DNA from: Emticicia sp. BO119
Lineage (GTDB): Bacteria; Bacteroidota; Bacteroidia; Cytophagales; Spirosomataceae
Direction of reading: 5' to 3'
NCBI RefSeq assembly: GCF_013912375.1
Contig: NZ_JACETV010000001.1
Span: 620,001 to 684,000 of the forward strand
Length of the DNA stretch: 64,000 nucleotides
Shown: piece by piece, positions 27,814 through 37,329 of the stretch
How positions within the stretch are numbered: position 1 is the first letter of the stretch
Layout of the letters: each line of letters begins with the position of its first letter
Program-made: the position numbers and the translations under genes
Notes under the pieces: generated by a model
What the model was told of the DNA's origin: nothing
Database searches by the model: none
What the model saw: the letters and a program-made list of their open reading frames with translations, nothing else

Positions 27814-28866
27814 CTAATGCCATATTACTGATTGGTCAATTTTTAACAAACTGTTTCTACCTGTAAGGATCATAGCTAATAATAGTTCATCTTTTAATAT
27901 CTGTATTACTTTTGCAACACCCTGAGCACCACCACAAGCTAATCCATAACAGATTGGTTTTCCAATCAATACTGCTTTAGCTCCTAAGGCAATTGCCTTT
28001 ATTACATCAGTGCCCCGTCGGATTCCACCATCTAATAATATCGGTATTTTGTTATCTATTTTCTCGGCAACACGCGGAAGTACCTCAATAGTAGAGGGAA
28101 CAGTATCTAAATTCCGGGCACCATGATTTGATACAACAATGCCGTCAACTCCAGTCTGAACGGCTTTGATCGCATCTTCGGGATTCAGAATTCCTTTAAG
28201 CAGGACAGGTATTTTAGTAAATGATTGTAGCCATTCGATATCTTTCCATGTGATAGGGTTTTTAGGTGCGCCTATTTCACCTAATGAATAATGAGCAATT
28301 ACATCATCAGGCAAAGCAAAACCGACTTTTGCCTGGCGGTCGCGAATACCTGGTGTAGGTGTGTCAACCGTTACGCAAAGTGCTTGATAGCCCAGTGATT
28401 CTGCTTTCTGGATGAGGTCTTTCGTATATATACGATCGTCTCTTACATACAATTGAAACCATAATGGTTGAGTAGCTACTTTAACTATTTCTTCGAGTGG
28501 AGTAGTGGTAAATGAACTTACTACATACACGGTGGAGGCAGCTCCAGCACCTTTAGCCGTAGCAATTTCTGCATCGGGGTGCATGATTTTATGAAACGCC
28601 GTAGGGGCAATCAGTATTGGATGCTCCAGTTCTTGTCCGAAAAGACTGAGTTTTGTATCCGGGTAGTTTAAATTATTTAATACTGTAGTATTCAGTTTAA
28701 TATGATCAAATGCTTCCCGGTTCCATCGGAGTGTCACTTCATCTGCTGCGCCACTGGCTACATATTCGTATGCCATCCGGGTCATTTTTGTGGCAGCCAT
28801 TTGCTCAAAATCAAATAAATTAATGAGTTGAGATAAATCAGCAGGAGAATTATTGCTTAAAGCCAT
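27814..28866 (-). CDS. FMN-dependent alpha-hydroxy acid dehydrogenase/oxidase
   Basis: 350 residues, TIM barrel of the glycolate/lactate oxidase family. The active-site His lies in SNHGAR (usually SNHGGR), and phosphate binding to FMN is shown by ILLDGGIRRGTD and LIGKPICYGLA. It oxidises a 2-hydroxy acid such as L-lactate; the choice between oxidase and dehydrogenase cannot be made from sequence. No membrane segment, so a soluble form is likely. Convergent with nhaA. Confidence 0.88.
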   Translation of the reverse strand: MALSNNSPADLSQLINLFDFEQMAATKMTRMAYEYVASGAADEVTLRWNREAFDHIKLNTTVLNNLNYPDTKLSLFGQELEHPILIAPTAFHKIMHPDAEIATAKGAGAASTVYVVSSFTTTPLEEIVKVATQPLWFQLYVRDDRIYTKDLIQKAESLGYQALCVTVDTPTPGIRDRQAKVGFALPDDVIAHYSLGEIGAPKNPITWKDIEWLQSFTKIPVLLKGILNPEDAIKAVQTGVDGIVVSNHGARNLDTVPSTIEVLPRVAEKIDNKIPILLDGGIRRGTDVIKAIALGAKAVLIGKPICYGLACGGAQGVAKVIQILKDELLLAMILTGRNSLLKIDQSVIWH

Positions 28867-29432
28867 TGCTAAATGTCAGGTTGAATTAGGTATTCAAAGA
28901 TAATGAAAGAGTTGGCAAAATGTGTTTTATAAGGCGATTTTCATAAAACGGAACATCAGTTTGCTGAATGTATAGATTTTTATAAATCGGAGAGTGATTA
29001 AGTTTAGCCAAATGTATAATTGTATGTGGTAAGCTTTTTAAAGATTGAACTTGATTGAAAAACAGACAAATCAGTCAGTACATAAATATTGAAAAACTTA
29101 ACGCATGGATGGATAAGAATACTTTGATAAAGTTGTATATCAAAATCGGTTTTTCCTTGAAAGAACTTTTGGTTGGTTAGTAGCTTTTAAGGCTTTGCTT
29201 ATAAATGTGAAACTTCAGTTTTAAATTCGCTTAGTTTAGATGTTAGGAGAATATCCATAGCCTTTATCAGAAAATCGATGAAATTGATACCTTTGACAAA
29301 TTTGATCGTTAAAACATTAAAATAAATAAATAATGACCTGATTTTTAACTAAATTTGAATGAAAAGTATTTCCAGATTGCCACTACATATCTTGCGTTTT
29401 ATTCTGAAATAATTATAAATTTATAAGGGACC
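28867..29432. other. Intergenic region, 566 bp
   Basis: Divergent gap between the hydroxyacid dehydrogenase and the DUF1801-like gene. AT-rich; I saw no ORF, hairpin or repeat worth naming. Confidence 0.3.
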
Positions 29433-29849
29433 ATGGATGCTGAATTTTATATATCTCGACAGCCCTCCGAAAGGCAGAATGTCTTATCAAATATCCACGG
29501 GATTATCATTGAAAATGATGCGAATATTGAAGTAAAAGTTGAACCAATGATGGGAAAAGAAATGATAATTTATAAAGAAAAAGGTGGCTTAATGAAATAT
29601 GCTCTTTCGAGCGTAAAAAATTATATATCCTTACACGTTTTGCCCATTTATGGCTCCAAAGAGCTACATGAAAAATATAAGGCAAAGCTTATTGGCGCAA
29701 GTTTTCAAAAAGGGTGCATTAATTTTATTGATGAAACAGAAATGCCTCTACCTGTTGTTAAAGAATTAATCTCAGATTGTGCCAAAATAAATCTCGCAAA
29801 AATCAGGGAAAACTATCTGAAAGCAAAGAAGAAAAAATCAGAACGTTGA
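29433..29849 (+). CDS. DUF1801/YdhG-like protein
   Basis: 138 residues. The pattern VKVEPMMGKEMIIYKEKGG and ISLHVLPIYGSKELHEKY matches the DUF1801 fold (frataxin-like), function unknown in most members. Basic C-terminal tail KAKKKKSER. First of three closely spaced genes, DUF1801, VOC protein and AraC regulator, with gaps of 42 and 30 bp, so probably one operon. Confidence 0.7.
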   Translation: MDAEFYISRQPSERQNVLSNIHGIIIENDANIEVKVEPMMGKEMIIYKEKGGLMKYALSSVKNYISLHVLPIYGSKELHEKYKAKLIGASFQKGCINFIDETEMPLPVVKELISDCAKINLAKIRENYLKAKKKKSER

Positions 29850-29891
29850 AATTAAGTTTTTGAAACATTTTACTCAATTCGTATAGTTAAG

Positions 29892-30290
29892 ATGCCAACA
29901 AATGATAATAGCGTATATTTTGCTCCTGAACTTTTTATCAATAAAGGAGTAACAGATGTCTCATTTTATGAGAAAGCATTTGGAGCAATTGAAAAAATGC
30001 GATTTTCGAATGAAGATGGGAGTATTCATGTGGTAGAACTATCTATTAATGGGGCTATTTTTCATATACACGAAATCACCACAAAATCTTATTTCTTTTC
30101 ACCTGAAAAAAACAATGGCTGTACTGTCTGCATTGGTTTATTTGTTACTGACGTAGACAAAGTAATGAAAAAAGCAATTAATGCAGGGGCCACTGAAGTA
30201 AACCCAGCGCAGGATTATGACTATGGGTACAGACAAGGAACAGTAAAAGATCCGTTTGGTCACTACTGGCAAATACAGAAGAAAATCTAA
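29892..30290 (+). CDS. VOC-superfamily protein, PhnB-like
   Basis: 132 residues. The order ELFINKGVTDVSFYEKAFGA, GCTVCIGLFVTDVDKV and VKDPFGHYWQIQ marks the PhnB/glyoxalase type with a DPFGHYW metal-binding end. Substrate unknown. It sits in the middle of the DUF1801-VOC-AraC unit, so it may respond to the same signal as that regulator. Confidence 0.8.
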   Translation: MPTNDNSVYFAPELFINKGVTDVSFYEKAFGAIEKMRFSNEDGSIHVVELSINGAIFHIHEITTKSYFFSPEKNNGCTVCIGLFVTDVDKVMKKAINAGATEVNPAQDYDYGYRQGTVKDPFGHYWQIQKKI

Positions 30291-30320
30291 AGGTTGTAAG
30301 CAACTTGTTGAATAAGAAAA

Positions 30321-31136
30321 ATGAATTATAAAACTTATAAGCCATGTTCAGAACTAAAACCGTTTATTAAATGCTACTGGACATTGCTTGCACCAGAAGA
30401 AGTGAAGCCACAAAAACAACGGATAGTGCCAGATGGCTGTATGGAAATGATTTTTCATTGCGGAAGTTTATTTAAACAATATCTGAAAGGAGATAACTAT
30501 TTAATTCAACCCAGAAGTTTCGTCTTCGGACAAATTACTGAGGCTTTGGATATTGAACCTCTTGGAGAAACTGCCATATTTTCCGTTCGTTTTCTGCCTG
30601 ATGGATTTAATGCTTTTGCAACTATACCTGTAGGTCTGATGGAAAACCGGGCTGTTTCATTGCAGGAATTATTTGGTATAGACGGAATAGTCTTGGAAAA
30701 TAAAATATTGCAGGCAGAAACAACGGAAAGAAGAATTGCAATAGCAGAGGCTTTTTTATTACAAAAACTCATTACACCTGAATCTATTAACCAATTGATT
30801 AAATCAAGTGTAGAAATGATTGTGCGATTGGGTGGACAATTATCTGTTGATGAATTATCGGAAAATGTTCAAATTAATCGCAGACAACTGGAACGGAAGT
30901 TCTCAGCTATAATAGGTTTAAGCCCGAAGCAATTGTCTAAAATTATCAGACTACAGGCTGCTCTAAAATTATTGTCAACGCAAAATACTGAAAACCTGAC
31001 TACTATTGCCTACGAGAGTAACTATTATGATCAGGCCCATTTTATAAAAGATTTCAAGGACTTCACTGGCGTTAGTCCCAAACAATTTTATGCGCATAAC
31101 CTTAGAATGTCGACATTATTTATCGACAATGATTAG
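30321..31136 (+). CDS. AraC-family regulator with DUF6597 domain
   Basis: 271 residues. The N-terminal part (KPFIKCYWTLL, RIVPDGCMEMIFH) is the DUF6597 domain; the C-terminal part (about 165-262) is an AraC helix-turn-helix pair with NRRQLERKFS and YDQAHFIKDFKDFTGVSPKQF. It likely controls the gene cluster of which it is the last member; ligand unknown. Confidence 0.85.
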   Translation: MNYKTYKPCSELKPFIKCYWTLLAPEEVKPQKQRIVPDGCMEMIFHCGSLFKQYLKGDNYLIQPRSFVFGQITEALDIEPLGETAIFSVRFLPDGFNAFATIPVGLMENRAVSLQELFGIDGIVLENKILQAETTERRIAIAEAFLLQKLITPESINQLIKSSVEMIVRLGGQLSVDELSENVQINRRQLERKFSAIIGLSPKQLSKIIRLQAALKLLSTQNTENLTTIAYESNYYDQAHFIKDFKDFTGVSPKQFYAHNLRMSTLFIDND

Positions 31137-31247
31137 CCTGTCGTGATTTTACAATTTTTGTTAAAGATTGTCTTCCATTTTTGCTGCATGAAACTACAAA
31201 TCAAATATTTCGCAAGTATAAAATAAGACAATTTAAACACAAGCATT

Positions 31248-31691
31248 ATGAAAACACTTATCTGTTTATTTAGTACCATTCTGCTATTTACCAATTCATC
31301 GAAAGATAACCTTGACCAGGTTCAGTTTTTGGAGGGTATCTGGAAAACCGAGAATAAAGAAATTTATGAAGTCTGGAAAAAGAATACAAACGGGACAATG
31401 GACGGCTACTCTTACAAAATAAAATCCGGTGAGAAAATGGTATCAGAATACCTTACCATCAAGATGATTGATGGTAACCTTACTTATCAGGCTCGTGTAC
31501 CTAATCAGAACAATGGACAGACAATTCCGTTTGTATTAAATAAAACTGTTAAGGATCAATTGTCTTTTGAAAACCTGAGCCACGATTTCCCAAAAAAGAT
31601 TCAGTATAAATTGATTGACCCACAGACGATTTTAGTAAGTGTTTTGGGGGGTGGTGACAAAGGGTTTAAGTTTAAAATAATTAAGCAGTAA
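31248..31691 (+). CDS. Secreted DUF6265-like protein
   Basis: 147 residues with an N-terminal signal peptide (about residues 1-18). LEGIWKTENKEIYEVWKK and SFENLSHDFPKKIQYK match the DUF6265 lipocalin-like family as I remember it. Exported; function unknown. Follows the AraC gene by 111 bp. Confidence 0.68.
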   Translation: MKTLICLFSTILLFTNSSKDNLDQVQFLEGIWKTENKEIYEVWKKNTNGTMDGYSYKIKSGEKMVSEYLTIKMIDGNLTYQARVPNQNNGQTIPFVLNKTVKDQLSFENLSHDFPKKIQYKLIDPQTILVSVLGGGDKGFKFKIIKQ

Positions 31692-31721
31692 TAACCGTCC
31701 CCGTGCCCTAAAGATACTTTA

Positions 31722-33302
31722 CTATTTCCTTACGGTCATTATAAGTCTTTGGTATTTGGTTAATGATGGAGTGCCGTTGTCAGTTGCTTGAAAAATAACA
31801 TGAATAGTCTGTCCTGCTACGGCATCTTTTGGAATCTGAATTTCTGTCTGTAAGGCATCAGGTTTTGTGATATCTACTTTATTGGGATAAGTTCCGACAT
31901 TAAACTGCCACCATTTTGTAGAAACAGTATTGCCATCCGGGTCTGATACAAAGCCGTTTAATCGTATTTTTGAGCCAGGTGAAACCATAATTTTCAATGG
32001 GCCTTCAATTCTTGCCATTGGAGCATGATTAGCATTTGCATATTTGGGTGTAACGGCCCATTTCATTCGGGCGGCAAAATCCTGCTGGGCCTGAGGGAAA
32101 AAATCAGGGAATGTGTTTTCTTTTTCACGATTATTTACATTGCTCAGGGCATTTGCCATGGCAGTAGCGCTTGTGTCGGCTAATCCGAAAGCAAAATTGT
32201 CTTTCCTGTTGGCAGAGCCGCCTCCCCAACCGCCATAATAGCCGGCTTCATAGGCACGTAAGCCATTGCCTAACATATTCATAAAGGTATGATTATCGCC
32301 TTCTCCTAACCATGAGCCTTTGGCTTGTGGAGGCATCCAGACTACGTATCCCATTTTCTTCAATTCGTCAGTGGTTTTTCCTGCTTCACCAAAATAGTCC
32401 ATAATATCTCCTTTCACCATTTGTTTTCCATCTCCCCATACACGGTATAAAGTTCCTAACGGACCTCGATCAGTTACATTTTCTTTCATCCACGCTGATG
32501 TGAGGTAAGGTGCATTTTCCGGTTTGGCTCTTAACTGGGCACCATATCCGTAATTTGGGACATCACTGAACTGACGATATTCAATATCAGGCCAATTAGG
32601 TCTGATATAAGTAGCGTAGGTATCATCCTGATCACCAGAGGGTAGGAAAACTACTTTTTTGGCTATTTTCTTTTTAATGACATCCCATTGAGTGGTGTAC
32701 TCGTACTGATCCTGAATTGATTTTAAAGCTCGGGCAATGGTGCTGGCTCCTCCCCACGAGGTAATATAAAGTTGTCCGGGCTTATCGTCTAATATGGCGG
32801 CTTTAATTAATTCTGAACCTGGGGTGTCTTTAGAAAAATCACCATCAAATTCAATATTCCCAAAACGGATTTTTGATTTCAATAAAGTGGGAGTCGGATA
32901 TTCCGGATTATGGACTTTCAGGTTTGGATATGATTTTTCGTAGGCATCAACAATATCATGAATGAAGCGTTCTCCTTTAGCCCAACGCCATGATTCACAC
33001 GGGCACATATTCAATCCAAACCTGGTGTATTCTCTATTAGGTACCGACCACTTGGTTCCTTTACCGTCGCCTGTCCAGTGAAACTGGCTACTGGCATACA
33101 CAAGGCCTTCAATGTCAAGGTCGCTGCTATATAAAATAAAACGTATAAGGGAGTTGTTATCATCGAGCTCAGGGTCGGCAGTAATGATGATTCTTGGCTT
33201 TCTTTCTTTGAGAAGTGTCTGTGCATTTACCTGATTAAACAAACACATGTTCAAAAACACAATTAAACAAAAAAGTGTTGAAATCCGTAAATAGTTAGTC
33301 AT
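31722..33302 (-). CDS. Secreted DUF1593 nucleoside-hydrolase-like protein
   Basis: 526 residues with a signal peptide ending near NQVNAQ. The metal-binding opening IITADPELDDNNSL resembles the DxDxxxDD site of inosine-uridine nucleoside hydrolases, and DUF1593 proteins share this fold. A C-terminal Ig-like domain (about 430-526) follows, as in cellulose-binding homologues. Likely acts outside the inner membrane on a glycan or glycoside; exact substrate unknown. Convergent with the DUF6265 gene. Confidence 0.85.
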   Translation of the reverse strand: MTNYLRISTLFCLIVFLNMCLFNQVNAQTLLKERKPRIIITADPELDDNNSLIRFILYSSDLDIEGLVYASSQFHWTGDGKGTKWSVPNREYTRFGLNMCPCESWRWAKGERFIHDIVDAYEKSYPNLKVHNPEYPTPTLLKSKIRFGNIEFDGDFSKDTPGSELIKAAILDDKPGQLYITSWGGASTIARALKSIQDQYEYTTQWDVIKKKIAKKVVFLPSGDQDDTYATYIRPNWPDIEYRQFSDVPNYGYGAQLRAKPENAPYLTSAWMKENVTDRGPLGTLYRVWGDGKQMVKGDIMDYFGEAGKTTDELKKMGYVVWMPPQAKGSWLGEGDNHTFMNMLGNGLRAYEAGYYGGWGGGSANRKDNFAFGLADTSATAMANALSNVNNREKENTFPDFFPQAQQDFAARMKWAVTPKYANANHAPMARIEGPLKIMVSPGSKIRLNGFVSDPDGNTVSTKWWQFNVGTYPNKVDITKPDALQTEIQIPKDAVAGQTIHVIFQATDNGTPSLTKYQRLIMTVRK

Positions 33303-33640
33303 AGGGTGAATAGTGAAAATAAATATATAATTCTATTTGCCTGAAACAAAAGTAAAAGAAAATAAACGAAATAAAAAGAAAATAAGTGAAATATTTTTTG
33401 TTTGTTATCAATGAATAGTTTTATTATTTGTTTGAATAGTGCATTTGCATTGAAATAATGTGGGAAAGAGCCTGCCTTCAAAAAAAATAGATCTTTTTGA
33501 AGGTATTAGCAAATTGTAACATTACGTTATTATTCTCAGGAGAGGGGTTATTCTAAATTTAAGGATTATTTATTTTCCGGCAAATCTTTAATTATTTACT
33601 TATGGTTAGAACCAACAATGGTGTTAAACAATTCTTAAAA
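33303..33640. other. Divergent gap before thiamine operon
   Basis: 338 bp of AT-rich DNA between the DUF1593 gene and the thi promoter. A T-rich run with no coding character; nothing else supported. Confidence 0.35.
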
Positions 33641-33671
33641 CTTGCCTTTCCGTTTATTTTATCTACCTTTG
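33641..33671 (+). promoter_or_regulatory. Promoter of thiamine salvage operon
   Basis: CTTG at 33641-33644 (consensus TTTG), exactly 19 bases, then TACCTTTG at 33664-33671 (consensus TAnnTTTG). Transcription should begin a few bases before or at the start of the TPP aptamer. Confidence 0.7.
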
Positions 33672-33676
33672 TCTTG

Positions 33677-33753
33677 GCTTTAGGGGTATTCTGAAAAAGA
33701 ATTGAGAGAGTCCCTTTGAACCTGATACGGTTGAGACCGACGTAGGGAAAAGC
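33677..33753 (+). promoter_or_regulatory. TPP riboswitch (THI element)
   Basis: P1 is formed by GCTTT (33677-33681) with AAAGC (33749-33753). The aptamer holds TAGGGGTATTC, then TTGAGAGAG, CCTTTGAACCTGAT and GACGTAGGGAA, the conserved THI-box sequences. It lies directly upstream of thiM and should repress the operon when thiamine diphosphate is plentiful. The 87 bases between P1 and thiM hold no strong terminator, so control of translation start is more likely (inference). Confidence 0.95.
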
Positions 33754-33840
33754 GAATAATAGAGAGCCTTGCGCCTTATATATTATCCTCTTTTATTTCA
33801 GGGAAATCTTCTTTAGCCATTGTATTTAAATTCAAAAACA

Positions 33841-34632
33841 ATGGAAAAAAATCTTTGGACACATATCGAAACTGTCCGCACCCAATCACCTTTAGTGCAC
33901 AATATTACAAATTTTGTAGTAATGAATAATACTGCTAATGCTTTGTTGGCTGTGGGTGCTTCGCCAATTATGGCTCATGCACATTCTGAAGTCCAGGATA
34001 TGACAAGCATCTGTCAGTCTTTAGTCATTAATATTGGCACTTTAGACGAGTATTGGGTAAAATCGATGCTATTAGCTGCTGAAAAGGCTCATCAACTCAA
34101 CAAACCATGGATTCTCGATCCGGTTGGGGCAGGGGCAACAGCCTATCGTAACTATACTATTAGTAGTTTATTAGGCTATAAACCAACAGTGATTCGTGGA
34201 AATGCCTCTGAAATAATGGCACTGGCTAAAGACAATGCAACACCTACGAAAGGTGTTGACAGCACAGCCGAAAGCAATGAGGCTATTGTTGCGGCCAAAA
34301 TGATTGCTGATGAATATGAAACACTGGTGTGTATCTCTGGCAAAACAGATATTATCGTAGGTAAAGATACCCTGATTTATCTTGACAACGGTGATGCACT
34401 CATGACTAAAGTTACAGGCCTGGGCTGTTCTTCAACGGCGGTTATCGGCGCCTTTATAGCTGTAATTCAGAATACAGTAGAAGCTTTGGCAGCAGCTATG
34501 GCATTATTTGGTGTTGCCGGAGAACTGGCAGCCAGAAAAAGCGCAGGACCAGGAAGTTTACAGCTTCAATTATTGGATAAGCTGCATAATATCAATGAGG
34601 AGGAGTTTTGTCAAACTTTGAAAATTTCATAG
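33841..34632 (+). CDS. thiM: Hydroxyethylthiazole kinase
   Basis: 263 residues. Phosphorylates 4-methyl-5-(2-hydroxyethyl)thiazole in thiamine salvage. Motifs include VHNITNFVVMNNTANALLA (N-terminal), WILDPVGAGAT, VIRGNASEIMALA and TGLGCSSTAVIGAF. In the last motif Cys stands beside the catalytic position. A TTG-opened frame begins at 33820, but the ATG at 33841 gives the normal MEKNLW start. First gene of the riboswitch-controlled operon. Confidence 0.95.
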   Translation: MEKNLWTHIETVRTQSPLVHNITNFVVMNNTANALLAVGASPIMAHAHSEVQDMTSICQSLVINIGTLDEYWVKSMLLAAEKAHQLNKPWILDPVGAGATAYRNYTISSLLGYKPTVIRGNASEIMALAKDNATPTKGVDSTAESNEAIVAAKMIADEYETLVCISGKTDIIVGKDTLIYLDNGDALMTKVTGLGCSSTAVIGAFIAVIQNTVEALAAAMALFGVAGELAARKSAGPGSLQLQLLDKLHNINEEEFCQTLKIS

Positions 34633-34633
34633 A

Positions 34634-35269
34634 ATGAAGAAACACCCATTATTTCCTTATCAGCTATACCTTGTTATTTCAGAAGCTGCTTGCCAGGGTC
34701 GGGATTTTCTGAAGGTAGCTGAACAGGCAATTGCCGGTGGGGTAGAGATTATTCAGTTAAGAGAAAAAAAAATGTCTACAACGGTTTTTATAGAGAGAGC
34801 TCTTCAATTGAAAGAGGTTACCGACCGATACAATGTGCCACTTATTATCAACGATAATGTTGAGGTAGCTAAAGCCATACAGGCGTTTGGCGTACATGTT
34901 GGAAATAATGATAGCTCACCGGTTGAAATACGTTTAAGATGGGGAGACGAATTACAAATTGGATATTCTATTGAATACCTTTCTCAAATGGATACTGAAC
35001 TGACAGAGACTGCTAACCATCTTGGAATCAGTCCGGTTTTTTCAACTAAAACCAAAACAGATACCATAACTGAATGGGGGCTGGATGGAATCAGTCTTAT
35101 AAGAAGCATTTCCGATAAACCCCTTATTGCTATTGGTAGTATGAATAAAGCCAACGCCAACGAAGTAATGAGAGCTGGAGCTGATTGTATAGCTGTAGTC
35201 TCGGCCATTTGTTCGGCCGGAAATCCTGAGAAAGCGGCTTATGAGCTTAGAAATGAAATAACCAAATGA
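34634..35269 (+). CDS. thiE: Thiamine-phosphate synthase
   Basis: 211 residues, TIM barrel. Joins HMP diphosphate and thiazole phosphate to thiamine phosphate. Key segments are IIQLREKKMS, LIINDNVEVAKAIQAFGVHVG, SPVFSTKTKTD and AIGSMNKANANEVMRAGADCIAV (first part AIGSMNKANANEVMRAG). Starts 1 bp after the thiM stop and overlaps thiD by 4 bases. The usual GxDxxG phosphate loop region is NND-containing here. Confidence 0.93.
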   Translation: MKKHPLFPYQLYLVISEAACQGRDFLKVAEQAIAGGVEIIQLREKKMSTTVFIERALQLKEVTDRYNVPLIINDNVEVAKAIQAFGVHVGNNDSSPVEIRLRWGDELQIGYSIEYLSQMDTELTETANHLGISPVFSTKTKTDTITEWGLDGISLIRSISDKPLIAIGSMNKANANEVMRAGADCIAVVSAICSAGNPEKAAYELRNEITK

Positions 35270-36102
35270 ATAAAAAATATACTTATCCGTCTGTTCTGAC
35301 TATTGCAGGATTTGATGGAAGCGGAGGTGCAGGTATTCAAGCCGATATTAAAACTTTCTCGGCTTTAGGTTGCTATGCCACTTCGGTTCTCACAGCACTG
35401 CCTGTACAGAATACCCAAGGTGTTCGGAGTATTTATCCTGTTCCATATCAGGCTGTAGCCGAGCAGATAGAGACAATTTTAGACGATATATTCCCTGATG
35501 CCATTAAAATAGGCATGGTTCATACGTCTGAATTAGTGTCGGTTATCGTTACAACACTCAAAAAATACCCTGCTGTACCCATTGTTTTTGACCCAGTAAT
35601 GGTTGCTACCAGTGGACATAAACTAATAGAAGAAACAACGATACAAACCATCATTGAGGAATTATTCCCGATAGCTTCAGTAATTACACCTAATATGGAT
35701 GAAGCGGCTATTTTAGCCCAAATGCCGATTGGCAATTTAGAGAATATGTATATCGCAGGTGAAAAGATTTTAGGATTGGGGTCTCAATCAGTTTTGCTGA
35801 AAGGCGGACATTTAGACTTGCCCCAAATTACTTCTTTATATTTTGATGGGGAAGGGCAGATACATTCCTATGAGTTTGAGAAATTCCCTACTAATAATAC
35901 ACATGGCTCAGGTTGTACTTTGTCATCGGCAATTGCTGCTTACATAGCGCAAGGTAAAAGTCTCCATGAAGCAGTTGCACTTGGACAAACCTATGTGCAT
36001 CAGGCTATCAAACACGGGGCTGATGTAGCTATTGGCAAAGGTAATGGGCCTTTGAATCACTTCTTTAACCCACAAAAACTGATTAAAAATGAAATGGTCT
36101 GA
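35266..36102 (+). CDS. thiD: Hydroxymethylpyrimidine/phosphomethylpyrimidine kinase
   Basis: 278 residues of the ribokinase fold. SVLTIAGFDGSGGAGIQAD at the start, PIVFDPVMVATSG, ITPNMDEAAIL and THGSGCTLSSAIAA with the catalytic Cys/Gly loop. Makes HMP diphosphate for thiE. Overlaps thiE by 4 bases and tenA by 14 bases, so the operon is tightly coupled. Confidence 0.95.
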   Translation: MNKKYTYPSVLTIAGFDGSGGAGIQADIKTFSALGCYATSVLTALPVQNTQGVRSIYPVPYQAVAEQIETILDDIFPDAIKIGMVHTSELVSVIVTTLKKYPAVPIVFDPVMVATSGHKLIEETTIQTIIEELFPIASVITPNMDEAAILAQMPIGNLENMYIAGEKILGLGSQSVLLKGGHLDLPQITSLYFDGEGQIHSYEFEKFPTNNTHGSGCTLSSAIAAYIAQGKSLHEAVALGQTYVHQAIKHGADVAIGKGNGPLNHFFNPQKLIKNEMV

Positions 36103-36739
36103 ACAAGCCTGGTTGAGCATTGAACCTATTTATGAATCTATTCTGCAAATGCCGTTTATAAAGGAACTTATAGAGGGGACATTGCCTTTGGAGAAATTTC
36201 AGTATTATCTGATGCAGGATTCTATCTATCTCGAACACTTTGGTAGAGCATTGGCAATTATAGGAGCAAGGGCAACTCATATACCTGATATGTTAGCTTT
36301 TTTTCGTTTTGCAGAAACCACTATTGTTGTTGAAAATGTCTTGCATGAATCTTATTTCAAGAGTTTCGGCATTGTGGATAAAGATAATATACAACCAGCC
36401 TGCCATCATTATACACATTTTCTGAAAAGTACCACAGCTTTAGAGGCTGTTGAAATAGGTATGGCAGCTGTATTACCCTGTTTCTGGATTTACAAAGCTG
36501 TGGGTGATTATATCTATCAACAGCAGAAAGGATTGAATAATCCTTATCAGAAATGGATTGACACCTATTCAGGAGAAGAATTTGGCATTGCCGTGAAATC
36601 GGCTATTAATATCTGTGATACGAATGCCACCCAAACTACAGTTGCAATTCAGGATAAAATGACAGAAGCCTTCATTATGTCTTCTCGATTAGAATTTGAT
36701 TTCTGGGAAGCAGCTTATATTAATCGTCGGTGGAGATAA
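36089..36739 (+). CDS. tenA: TenA-type thiaminase II (aminopyrimidine aminohydrolase)
   Basis: 216 residues, all helical. Hydrolyses degraded pyrimidines to HMP for salvage. Typical elements are FIKELIEGTLPLEKFQYYLMQDSIYL in part (shown as FQYYLMQDSIYL), VLPCFWIYKAVG with the active-site Cys region (MAAVLPCFWIY), and the terminal SSRLEFDFWEAAY. Last gene of the operon thiM-thiE-thiD-tenA; no biosynthetic thiC or thiG is here, so the cluster serves salvage. Confidence 0.93.
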   Translation: MKWSEQAWLSIEPIYESILQMPFIKELIEGTLPLEKFQYYLMQDSIYLEHFGRALAIIGARATHIPDMLAFFRFAETTIVVENVLHESYFKSFGIVDKDNIQPACHHYTHFLKSTTALEAVEIGMAAVLPCFWIYKAVGDYIYQQQKGLNNPYQKWIDTYSGEEFGIAVKSAINICDTNATQTTVAIQDKMTEAFIMSSRLEFDFWEAAYINRRWR

Positions 36740-37329
36740 TATTTACCTTGCTTACCTAAAAGTTTCATTGTAATTGACGCATAGATATATATATGTAAAA
36801 CTTAACAATCTGATAAATTATTTACATATCACTCTTTCGTTTTTAGCTATAATGTTCAAATTAAAAAACATTCAATCAAATTTTAATAAACTTTTTAACG
36901 TTCAACTTGCTTTTTAAAATTAAATGTCGCAAAATTTGTAAACTTTTTTAGTCACAGCAAAACATACTTAAAAAAGCAGGATTTTGTCCTGCTTTTTTTT
37001 TGTGTCGTCGCAAAAAAGAGCCAGATCAGGGGATTTAGTTCTTGGATTGAATGTCGATGTTCATTAAAAATTTTTAAATAATTATTCAAATAAATGGATA
37101 AAATCGTAAAAAACTTCAGTTATAATTTTTTGTTTGTTAGACTATTTTAATCTTATTTCTAAACTAATTAGCTTTTTTTCTCGTTTATATTTCAAATTCA
37201 CCAGAGTAACCTATACGCTTCACCTTTTTGCTTTCTCATTTCCCTATTTTTTATTCTGAAATCCCTTAGGGGATACGTTTATCTTTGTATTTAATCCAAA
37301 AATCCATACAACTTTAATTTTTACTTACC
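36740..37329. other. Intergenic region with orphan terminator
   Basis: 590 bp without an ORF. It holds a strong terminator at 36972-37005, 232 bp after tenA, a TATCTTTG -7-like box at 37280-37287 before the next gene, and a TCGCAAAATTTG stretch near 36925-36940 that might be part of a promoter for a short transcript ending at the terminator. Confidence 0.4.
36972..37004 (+). terminator. Rho-independent terminator
   Basis: Perfect 10-bp stem AAAAGCAGGA (36972-36981), loop TTTTG, TCCTGCTTTT (36987-36996), then a run of T. Very strong in form, but 232 bp from the tenA stop, so it may end a separate short RNA. Confidence 0.9.

Noticed and set aside
33299-33481. 60-codon minus-strand frame before the DUF1593 gene
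   Set aside because: Low-complexity Phe/Leu-rich translation in AT-rich DNA that overlaps the true gene start.
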